Positions 1 through 7,183 of a stretch of DNA of 64,000 nt are shown in pieces. The stretch lies in assembly GCA_017449025.1 (NCBI GenBank), contig JAFSKJ010000082.1, forward strand, positions 1 through 64,000, given 5' to 3'. Both the position numbers and the translations under genes were made by a program. The stretch is from Prevotella sp. (GTDB lineage: Bacteria > Bacteroidota > Bacteroidia > Bacteroidales > Bacteroidaceae). The notes under the pieces are model-generated. The model was not told where the DNA came from and did not search any database. It worked only from the letters and a program-made list of their open reading frames with translations. Every line of letters starts with the position of its first letter. Within the stretch, counting starts at the first letter, position 1.

Positions 1-483
1 AAGAAGATGCAGGTATTGTGGCTCCGTTTCCTCACCGAAATCAACGATGAAACGCGCGAAGCCCCCGCTGAACTGTTAGAGAACGCCGAGGTGAGCGAGG
101 CTCTCGAAATCGTGGAGCGTGCCGCCTTCGACGATGGCGAGATGCGAGCCTACGATAAGTTCTGGGACAACGTGAGTATCCAAAAAACGTTAGACAACGC
201 CCGAAAGCGTGAGATTGAAGCGGCTAAGCGTGAGATTAATGCGGCTAATGCAGCTAAGCGGGAGGCAGAGAAAGCCGTAGCAGAGGCCAAGGTAGAAGCA
301 GAAGAGGCCAAGGTAGAAGCAGAAGAGGCAAAGGCAGAAGCAGAAGAGGCCAAGGCAGAAGCAGAAGAGGCCAAGAAGAAAGTGCTTGACACCGCCCGCA
401 AGCTGAAAGCAATGAATGTGATGGCCCCAGAGCAGATAGCAGAAATAACAGGTCTTGCTTTAGAACAAGTAAATGGACTATAG
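1..483 (+). CDS. Rpn family nuclease/putative transposase, C-terminal part (5' end outside window)
   Basis: The reading frame is open from the first base, so the gene begins upstream of the window. The visible ~160 residues match the C-terminal half of Bacteroidota Rpn/PD-(D/E)XK transposase-like proteins: an acidic helical part (NDETREAPAELLENAEVSEA), then a highly charged coiled coil. They end in a short helix-turn-helix-like tail (MNVMAPEQIAEITGL) typical of this family. The PD-(D/E)XK catalytic core would lie upstream and cannot be checked. The coiled coil is built from near-perfect 21-bp repeats that encode heptads. Family members are thought to promote recombination; no terminal repeats are visible here. 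The call rests on the characteristic tail and composition. Confidence 0.75.
   Translation, partial: KKMQVLWLRFLTEINDETREAPAELLENAEVSEALEIVERAAFDDGEMRAYDKFWDNVSIQKTLDNARKREIEAAKREINAANAAKREAEKAVAEAKVEAEEAKVEAEEAKAEAEEAKAEAEEAKKKVLDTARKLKAMNVMAPEQIAEITGLALEQVNGL
286..378 (+). repeat. 21-bp tandem repeat encoding AK(V/A)EAEE heptads
   Basis: Four consecutive copies of a 21-bp unit (gccaaggtagaagcagaagag and variants) encode a seven-residue coiled-coil heptad inside the Rpn-type gene. The period equals one heptad, so copy-number change keeps both the frame and the coiled-coil register. Confidence 0.85.
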
Positions 484-570
484 CCCCCCTCTCATCCCCC
501 TTGGGGGGAAGACAAACAGTTCCTCCCCTAAGGGGGAGGTTAGGAGGGGGCTTTATAGGAGGGGTCTTCA
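484..570. repeat. G/C-rich palindromic intergenic repeat (family A, copy 1)
   Basis: A run of C-rich and G-rich blocks (CCCCTTGGGG and CCCCTAAGGGGG cores) flanks the spacer gacaaacagttcc and ends in ttaggagggggctt. The same arrangement recurs at 28636-28770 and 29757-29870, with relatives at 15204-15277 and 19722-19812. It can fold into strong hairpins and directly follows the Rpn stop codon, so it may also act as a terminator. Confidence 0.75.
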
Positions 571-632
571 CTCTTTTTGCTTAAAAGTGCTGAAATTTAT
601 GTGATTTTAGCAGAAGTTCCAACTTTTCTTTG

Positions 633-640
633 TAACTTTG
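633..640 (+). promoter_or_regulatory. Bacteroidota -7 promoter element TAACTTTG
   Basis: An exact TAnnTTTG element lies 39 bp before the response-regulator/phosphatase gene. The surrounding 22 bp (aacttttctttgtaactttgc and neighbours) also occur before dapA. No convincing -33 TTTG lies at the usual spacing. It would be the promoter for the signalling-NRPS operon. Confidence 0.65.
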
Positions 641-678
641 CATCCCAAAACATAGGAAACGACTAATAAATAACTAAC

Positions 679-1845
679 ATGAAACCAGTAAAAATACTCA
701 GCGTTGACGACGAGATGGACCTTGAGTTGCTTCTCACACAGTATTTCCGCCGCAAGATTCGCAAGGGTGAATACGAGTTCGTTTTTGCCCACAACGGTTT
801 GGAGGCACTGACTATGATGGTGAAGCACCCCGACATAGAGATTATTCTGTCGGACATCAACATGCCCGAAATGGACGGCCTGACGCTGTTAGCTAAGGTG
901 AACGAGATGCGCAATCCCGCGCTGAGAGTTATCATGGTAAGTGCATACGGCGACATGGGCAATATTCGTCAGGCAATGAACAACGGTGCATTCGACTTCG
1001 CCACAAAGCCCATCGACCTTGATGACCTGAGTGTGACGATAGAGAAAGCCATTGAGCAGATCAACTACGTCCACCAGATGCAGAAGGAGCACTCGCAGTT
1101 AGAGTCGCTGAAGGGCGACCTGGCCGTGGCCAGCGAAATACAGCAGGCCATCCTTCCGAGGGTGTTCCCGCCATTCCCCGAGGACTCAGACAAGCTGGAC
1201 ATCGCCGCATCGATGACACCTGCAAAAGACGTTGGCGGCGACTTCTACGACTTCTTCCGCATCGACGAAGACCGCATAGGCTTCGTCATTGCCGACGTCA
1301 GCGGAAAGGGCATCCCGGCAGCCATCTTCATGGCTGTCAGCCGCACACTGATACGTGCAACAGGGGTGCACGGCGGCAGTCCCGCCGACTGTCTGACCTA
1401 CAGCAATAAGCTGCTGGCAGAAGAATCGGTGGACTGTATGTTCGTCACCGTGTTCTATGGAATCTTAAACATGAAGACGGGCGAGATAAGCTACTGCAAC
1501 GGCGGCCATAACCCGCCTTACGTGCTGAAACGCAGCGGAAAGGTGGAGATGCTGCCTATGTCGCAAGACCCGATGGTGGGTGCCATCGACGGCATAGAGT
1601 ACCACGAAGCCAAGCTGCAGCTTGAGCAAGGCGACGCATTAGTGATGTTCACCGACGGCGTGACTGAGGCCATGAACATAAACAACGAGGAGTTCGGCGA
1701 GGAGCGCTTGGAAGACACGTTAGCGGAGGTGACGCTGCACAACTGCCAGCAGATAGTAGATGCCATCAAGGCCGACGTGGCCGCCTTTGTCGGCGAAGCC
1801 GAGCAAAGCGACGACATCACTGTGCTGGCCCTGAAGAGACTTTGA
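679..1845 (+). CDS. Response regulator with PP2C/SpoIIE-type serine phosphatase output (RsbU-like)
   Basis: A 388-residue cytoplasmic signalling protein. Residues 1-120 are a receiver domain with the acidic pocket D10-D11, phospho-acceptor D59 (LSDINMPEMDG), S88 and K110. A helical linker (about 121-160) contains the VASEIQQAILPR motif that precedes SpoIIE phosphatase domains. Residues about 170-388 are a PP2C/SpoIIE phosphatase with metal-binding Asp residues in DVGGDFYD, ADVSGKG and SDDITVL. In known systems such proteins dephosphorylate anti-sigma antagonists, or another phosphoprotein, when the receiver is phosphorylated. It is the first gene of a run ending in the NRPS and could be the response partner of the histidine kinase at 6362. 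No anti-sigma antagonist (STAS) or HPK-type kinase gene is seen nearby. Confidence 0.93.
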   Translation: MKPVKILSVDDEMDLELLLTQYFRRKIRKGEYEFVFAHNGLEALTMMVKHPDIEIILSDINMPEMDGLTLLAKVNEMRNPALRVIMVSAYGDMGNIRQAMNNGAFDFATKPIDLDDLSVTIEKAIEQINYVHQMQKEHSQLESLKGDLAVASEIQQAILPRVFPPFPEDSDKLDIAASMTPAKDVGGDFYDFFRIDEDRIGFVIADVSGKGIPAAIFMAVSRTLIRATGVHGGSPADCLTYSNKLLAEESVDCMFVTVFYGILNMKTGEISYCNGGHNPPYVLKRSGKVEMLPMSQDPMVGAIDGIEYHEAKLQLEQGDALVMFTDGVTEAMNINNEEFGEERLEDTLAEVTLHNCQQIVDAIKADVAAFVGEAEQSDDITVLALKRL

Positions 1846-1885
1846 ATTAATAATTTACAATTAATAATTCACAATTAATAATTAG
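1845..1885. repeat. AT-rich direct repeat aattaataatt x3
   Basis: Three near-identical copies of aattaataatt separated by ta/ca-rich linkers fill the gap between the phosphatase gene and the next gene. Similar AT-rich stretches occur at 22984-23012 and 46501-46513. It may simply be intergenic filler, but it is repetitive. Confidence 0.6.
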
Positions 1886-1898
1886 TAAAAATCGATAA

Positions 1899-3458
1899 TT
1901 GAAGGTTAATAGAAACATAGTAACGGGAGTCCTGGGCGTACTGCTATTGGCAACGACGACGGGAGGGCTGGTAGGCTGGTACACGGAGCATCAGCGCGTG
2001 ACCGACTTAGAGAGCCAGCTCGTCAGGGCCCGGCAGCAGGAGCAGCGATCGGCTGTGGTGCGCAGCGTGAGCAAGCAGATGGAAGAGATTGCCTACCAGC
2101 AGAAGGAAATCTCAGAAGAGCAGCGCGAGGAAGCCATCCAGCAGAAACGGGTGGCCGACGAAATGCGACAGCGCTCTGAAGTGGAGCGTATGAACGCCCT
2201 CGTTGCACGGGAGCAGGCCGTCGCTTCCGAAAGGCAGGCACAAGAGGCCCGCCAGGTGGCTGAAAGCGAACGGCAGATGGCCGAGCATCAGCGCATACAG
2301 GCTGAACTGTCGAAGCGCATTACCGACACCTTGAGCTATGTAGCCTTAGCACGTTCCTTAGGTTCGCTGTCGTCAACACAGACGCAGTTGGGCAACACTG
2401 AGGTGGGCGACTTGCTGGCTTATTCGGCCTTTCAGTTCATCGACCGCTACCAGGGCGACGTCTATTATCCTGCTATCTTCCATTCGCTGATGACAGCCAG
2501 CCGGACAAAACGCTCGTGGTCGGAACACAACGGCTCACTGACGGGACTGGCCTACATGTCGAATACCGACAACCGCATTGTAACGGTCAGCACCTACGGC
2601 GAAATCATGATTCACAAAAAGAACGGTGACTATCTGCAGAGCGAGACACTACTGAGCAACAACAACTATGACTTCCGCGACGTGTTCATCGACGACGAGA
2701 TCATCTACGCCGTCAGCCGCAGCGGTCATCTGGTCATCATCGACCACGGTAATCCCACGATAATAGAACTGCCCGCCCTTGACTACCCCATGTGGATTAC
2801 CAATCTTGACGATGACAACCTGCTGCTGATAGGTGACCACGGGCTTGCACAGTACGAGAAGCGGCGCAAGATGATAGTTGCCACCCGCGAACTGGACTTC
2901 CGGCTGACGGCTTCGCAGCGCTACAACTACCTGCCCATTCTCTTCGATGACCGCGGATGCCAGCACGTTGTGAAGAACATCAATGAACTGATTACCACCG
3001 ACGTGCCGGTGCCTGGGCGGGTGACGGCGTTTGCCAGCTCGAAGAACACCAAGCAACGGGCCTACGGAATGAGCGACGGCACCATCTACTTGTTCGACGA
3101 GACCAGCGGCTCGTCCACCAAGCTGGAGGGACACCTGTCGCGCATCTCAAGGCTGAGAATCAACGGAAGGCGGCTGTTCTCGGCCAGCTACGACGGCACG
3201 ATGAAACAGTGGAATACGGGCAGCAGTAAGATTGAGCCGATGACGCTTATCTCCGCCGGCTCGTGGATTATGAACTTCACTTTAGACAACTCAAAGCAGT
3301 ACGCCTGGATTGGCGACCAGAACGGCAACCTGACAGAGGCCCTGCTCTCGGTACCCATGATGGCAGAGAAACTGAAAGCGCAGTTGAAGCGCAACTTCAC
3401 CACCGATGAGTGGAACTACTATATTGGCAGGAATGTACCATACGAAAAATTCAAATGA
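1899..3458 (+). CDS. Membrane-anchored coiled-coil protein with C-terminal WD40/propeller-like domain
   Basis: The start is TTG at 1899; the first in-frame ATG is about 60 codons in and would lose the N-terminal membrane segment (NIVTGVLGVLLLATTTGGLV). That segment is followed by a long Gln/Glu/Arg coiled coil (about residues 30-145). Residues about 200-490 look like degenerate beta-propeller blades, including a WD-like blade (RLFSASYDGTMKQWN). The tail DEWNYYIG...VPYE resembles the C-terminal signature seen in bacterial WD40/STAND-type proteins. Its stop codon overlaps the start of the next gene (ATGA), so the two are translationally coupled. It probably sits at the membrane as a scaffold or sensor for the neighbouring kinases. 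No enzymatic motif was found. Confidence 0.75.
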   Translation: MKVNRNIVTGVLGVLLLATTTGGLVGWYTEHQRVTDLESQLVRARQQEQRSAVVRSVSKQMEEIAYQQKEISEEQREEAIQQKRVADEMRQRSEVERMNALVAREQAVASERQAQEARQVAESERQMAEHQRIQAELSKRITDTLSYVALARSLGSLSSTQTQLGNTEVGDLLAYSAFQFIDRYQGDVYYPAIFHSLMTASRTKRSWSEHNGSLTGLAYMSNTDNRIVTVSTYGEIMIHKKNGDYLQSETLLSNNNYDFRDVFIDDEIIYAVSRSGHLVIIDHGNPTIIELPALDYPMWITNLDDDNLLLIGDHGLAQYEKRRKMIVATRELDFRLTASQRYNYLPILFDDRGCQHVVKNINELITTDVPVPGRVTAFASSKNTKQRAYGMSDGTIYLFDETSGSSTKLEGHLSRISRLRINGRRLFSASYDGTMKQWNTGSSKIEPMTLISAGSWIMNFTLDNSKQYAWIGDQNGNLTEALLSVPMMAEKLKAQLKRNFTTDEWNYYIGRNVPYEKFK

Positions 3459-6358
3459 CCATGATGTACAAGAAACTGCTGATACCCATATTTATCATTT
3501 TTCCTTTGTTCATTAGCTCCGCAAGGGCTCAAGGGATTCCTTTCCTCCGCAACTTCACAGCCAAGGAATACAACGGACACAACCGTAACTTTGATATTGT
3601 GGTGGGTGAGGATGGTACAGTCTATGTTGCCAACTTTGAGGGCCTGATGTATTACGACAACGTGGAGTGGCGCATGATTCATACGCCGGGCATCACCCGT
3701 GTCACGGTGGCCTACCGCGATGCAAACGACATTATTTGGGCGGGGGGCTACAACTACTTCGGCCGCATAGATAAGAAGCCCAACGGCGAACTGTATCTGC
3801 ATCAGGTTGGAAAGACAGGAGCGTTCCACGGCGAGGTAGGAGAAATATGGGAAACTGGCGGAGAGTTGCTGTTCCTGGTCAACGATGGCAACATCTACAA
3901 GGTAGAGGGCGAGCAAATTGTCGTCAAGAAGAAAGTGAGCGGCGACAAGTTAGGCATAGGCATGTCGGACATTGTACAGACTGATGCCCTGGACATGAAC
4001 AGCAAAGTGGTGGTGCTGGATGACATTACGCAGACGGAACCATTGGAAAACGGCCTGAAGGTTGTCGTGAAGAGAAGCGAGGGACTCATCGTCACCGACG
4101 AGAACGACAAGGAACTATACACCATCACCGAAGCCAATGGACTGTGTACCGACAATGTGGTGTGGGTATCCTACAATGGCCACGGCCTGTTGTGGGGAGC
4201 TACCGAAAACGGAATATTCTCGATGGCCATTCCGTCGGCCATTTCGCATTTCACCAGTCACGAAGGACTGGATGGCGAGGTACTCTCAATCGAGGAACTT
4301 AATGGAAAGATATATGTCGGCACAAACAGTGCCCTTTATCGCTTGGAGGGCAAACAGTTCGTCGAAGTGCCCGGCATCAACCATGCCTGCTGGGCACTGG
4401 TGAAGAGCGGCCAAAGCCTGTTAGCAGCTACAACAGGGGGTATCTACCGCATCGCTGCTAACGGCACTGTCAGGCAACTGAGCACGAAGCTCTCTTCGGC
4501 AATCCTTGACGAAGGATCACAGATATACAGCGGTGAACTGGACGGCGTGTATCGGATACAGACATCGGACAACAGCATCAAGAAAGCGTGCGGACTGGAG
4601 AAAGTGACTAAAATATTAAAAGATGGGGATGGCACCATCTGGCTGCAGAGCACATTCGGGGAAGTGTGGAACAAGAAAGCCAACGAGACGGACTTCCGGC
4701 CATATAAAATAGGAGCGGTGGAGGATGCTTTGACTATAGTCCCGTTGGGCGACAAAGTGGAGGCCGTCAGTGCCGTTGCCACAACGCCGTTCCCGTACCC
4801 TCGCCTCTCGTATCAGGACGAGAACGGCGTCACATGGCTGACGGACAACGATGGAAAATCGCTTTATAGGTGGAAAGACGGCAAGCGGTTGGACGACATG
4901 AGCCAACTGCTGACACCCATCGGTGATATTTCGGTAGGTGCTATTCTATACCACGACCACGAGTTATGGATAGGCGGCGACAATGGACTGACGGTGATTA
5001 ACACAGGCATGAAAGACCCCGCACTGCAGACCAAGCCCCGGCTGCTGTTCCGATCGGTTGTCCTAAACAGCGACAGCATACTGTGGGGTGGCTACGGTGA
5101 TATGCCGAAACAGCTGCCTGAGCTGTCGAGCAGCGACAGGAACCTGCGCTTTACCTACGCCGTCGACTTTCTGCCCTTGGTGGGAGCCACCCTCTACAGA
5201 TACAGGCTGAACGATGGCAGCTGGAGCGCTTGGGCCGAGGACAACGATGCGGAATTCATCAACCTGTCTCATGGTTCGTACACCATCAGCATCCAGGCTC
5301 GTCTGGCCACTGGCGAAGAGACCGAGGTGACGACGATGGACTTCAGCATAGCCTACCCATTCTACGTGCGATGGTACATGCTCTTGTTCTATTTCCTATT
5401 GGTTGCGCTGTTTGTCTATGCTTTATTCCGCTACCGTCTGCATCGTCTGAACGTGGAGAAACACCGGTTGGAGAGCATTGTACAGGAACGAACCGCTGAG
5501 GTGGTGAAGCAGAAGGACGAAATCGAAGAGAAGTCGAAGAGTCTGGAAAAAGCCCTCGACGAACTGAGCAACGCCCAGCATGAGCTGATACGCCAGGAGA
5601 AGATGGCCACCGTGGGTAAGCTGACGCAGGGACTCATTGACCGAATACTGAACCCTATGAACTATATCAACAACTTCTCGAAGCTCTCCGAGGGGCTGGT
5701 CAAGGATATCGAGGCGAACATCGAGGACGACAAGGACAACATGAACGAGGATAACTATGAGGACACGATGGACGTGTTAGGTATGCTACGCGGTAACCTG
5801 CAGAAAGTGGGGGAGCACGGCCAGAATACCACCCGCACGCTGAAAGCGATGGAGGAAATGCTGAAAGACCGCAGCGGCGGCATCGTGCCCATGAACCTTG
5901 TATCGGTGTTGCGACAGGACGAGGATATGCTGCGCAATTACTTTGCCGAGGATATCAACCGCTATGGCATCAAGACGACGTTCGACGTGCCCCAGAGCGA
6001 CATCACCATCAACGGTAATGCCGATCAGCTGAGCAAGACTATGATGAGCCTCTTGGGCAATGCCATCTATGCCGTTGGCAAGAAAGCCCAGCGTGAGCAG
6101 TTCCAACCGGAAGTTTCTGTCAATGTAAGCACCGACACCCACGTCCACATTGCCATCCGCGACAACGGTATCGGCATCGAGGATACTATCATCAACAAGA
6201 TATTCGACCCCTTCTTCACCACCAAGACAACCGGCGAGGCTGCCGGCGTAGGTCTGTACCTGAGCCGGGAAATCTTACAGAACCACGGCGGTGACATCAG
6301 CGTGAAGTCAGAAAAGAATGTTTATACGGAGTTTATCATCACATTACCAATCTCTTAG
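3455..6358 (+). CDS. Propeller-type membrane sensor histidine kinase lacking the phospho-accepting His
   Basis: The ATG at 3455 overlaps the previous stop. Downstream ATGs at 3461 and 3464 are also possible; all precede a signal peptide (KKLLIPIFIIFPLFISSARAQ). Residues about 30-540 form a two-component-regulator beta-propeller, followed by a Y_Y_Y-like domain (about 560-630). One membrane helix lies near 636-662, then a coiled coil (about 670-710). The dimerisation segment reads LTQGLIDRILNPMNYINN: the H-box His is Asp (D729) and the following Glu is Arg, although NP is kept. The ATPase part looks intact (LLGNAIYAV, DNGIGI, FDPFFTTK, GVGLYLS). It probably senses a periplasmic ligand and either signals without autophosphorylation or partners the intact kinase just downstream. 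The gap to that gene is 3 bp. Confidence 0.88.
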   Translation: MTMMYKKLLIPIFIIFPLFISSARAQGIPFLRNFTAKEYNGHNRNFDIVVGEDGTVYVANFEGLMYYDNVEWRMIHTPGITRVTVAYRDANDIIWAGGYNYFGRIDKKPNGELYLHQVGKTGAFHGEVGEIWETGGELLFLVNDGNIYKVEGEQIVVKKKVSGDKLGIGMSDIVQTDALDMNSKVVVLDDITQTEPLENGLKVVVKRSEGLIVTDENDKELYTITEANGLCTDNVVWVSYNGHGLLWGATENGIFSMAIPSAISHFTSHEGLDGEVLSIEELNGKIYVGTNSALYRLEGKQFVEVPGINHACWALVKSGQSLLAATTGGIYRIAANGTVRQLSTKLSSAILDEGSQIYSGELDGVYRIQTSDNSIKKACGLEKVTKILKDGDGTIWLQSTFGEVWNKKANETDFRPYKIGAVEDALTIVPLGDKVEAVSAVATTPFPYPRLSYQDENGVTWLTDNDGKSLYRWKDGKRLDDMSQLLTPIGDISVGAILYHDHELWIGGDNGLTVINTGMKDPALQTKPRLLFRSVVLNSDSILWGGYGDMPKQLPELSSSDRNLRFTYAVDFLPLVGATLYRYRLNDGSWSAWAEDNDAEFINLSHGSYTISIQARLATGEETEVTTMDFSIAYPFYVRWYMLLFYFLLVALFVYALFRYRLHRLNVEKHRLESIVQERTAEVVKQKDEIEEKSKSLEKALDELSNAQHELIRQEKMATVGKLTQGLIDRILNPMNYINNFSKLSEGLVKDIEANIEDDKDNMNEDNYEDTMDVLGMLRGNLQKVGEHGQNTTRTLKAMEEMLKDRSGGIVPMNLVSVLRQDEDMLRNYFAEDINRYGIKTTFDVPQSDITINGNADQLSKTMMSLLGNAIYAVGKKAQREQFQPEVSVNVSTDTHVHIAIRDNGIGIEDTIINKIFDPFFTTKTTGEAAGVGLYLSREILQNHGGDISVKSEKNVYTEFIITLPIS

Positions 6359-6361
6359 GTT

Positions 6362-7183
6362 ATGGAACAGCAGATAGAGACCCTACAACAGCAATTGAAA
6401 AAGCAGGAGAAGCTGGCATCGTTAGGCATGTTGAGTGCAGGCATAGCGCACGAAATCCAGAATCCCCTGAACTTCGTCATCAACTTCAGTAAGATGTCCG
6501 ACAAACTGCTGAAGGACTTGGCCGAGATTGTGGCCGACAACGAGGACAATCTCCCGGACGACGACCGCGAAGAAGTGGAGGACATCGTTGCCGACCTGAA
6601 AGAGAACTTGGCGAAGATTGTGGAACACGGCGAAAGAGCCATCAGCATCATCCGGGGCATCCTGTTGGTGTCACGCGGCAAAGACAACGAGTTCCTGCCA
6701 ACCGACGTGAGCAAGCTGGTGAAGGAATACGTGTGGCTGTCTTACCACGCCATGCGCGCCAACCAGAAGAACTTCAACATCAGCATACATGAGAACTATG
6801 AGGAGGGCTTGCCCCTGATGATGGTCATCCCGCAGGACCTAAGCCGGGCTGTGCTCAATGTGATGAACAACGCCTGCTATGCCGTATGGAAGAAGTCGCA
6901 GACTGCTGAAGCAGGCTATCAGCCGGAGGTCAACATTGCGGTGAAGAGTGCCGACGGCAACATCGTCATCAGCATTGCCGACAACGGCGAAGGCATGACC
7001 GACGAGGTGAAGCAGCACCTATATGAGAATTTCTTCACCACCAAGCCGGTGGGACAAGGCACGGGCCTCGGCATGGCCATCACCCGCGACATCATCGAAG
7101 ACAAGCACCAAGGGCGCCTCACCTTCGACTCCGAGGAAGGCAAGGGTACCACTTTCACGTTCACCATACCCATCAGGAAATGA
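6362..7183 (+). CDS. Soluble sensor histidine kinase (HisKA-HATPase)
   Basis: A 273-residue kinase without membrane segments. A short coiled coil (1-18) leads into an H-box with H30 in LSAGIAHEIQNPLN. The HATPase_c domain shows an N-box (VMNNACYAV), G1 (DNGEGM), an F-box (NFFTTKP) and G2 (GTGLGMAITRD). The helical insert between the H-box and ATPase domain (residues about 45-85) is rich in Asp/Glu and resembles that of the upstream pseudokinase. The two probably share ancestry and may heterodimerise (inference). It starts 3 bp after the pseudokinase and overlaps the TonB-receptor start by 4 bp. The likely phosphate acceptor is the receiver at 679. Confidence 0.93.
   Translation: MEQQIETLQQQLKKQEKLASLGMLSAGIAHEIQNPLNFVINFSKMSDKLLKDLAEIVADNEDNLPDDDREEVEDIVADLKENLAKIVEHGERAISIIRGILLVSRGKDNEFLPTDVSKLVKEYVWLSYHAMRANQKNFNISIHENYEEGLPLMMVIPQDLSRAVLNVMNNACYAVWKKSQTAEAGYQPEVNIAVKSADGNIVISIADNGEGMTDEVKQHLYENFFTTKPVGQGTGLGMAITRDIIEDKHQGRLTFDSEEGKGTTFTFTIPIRK

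Noticed and set aside
254-571. Minus-strand Leu/Pro-rich reading frame of 105 codons opposite the Rpn-type gene
   Set aside because: It is the antisense of the heptad repeat and the G/C palindrome; its low-complexity PLLLLPW pattern is a by-product of the repeats.
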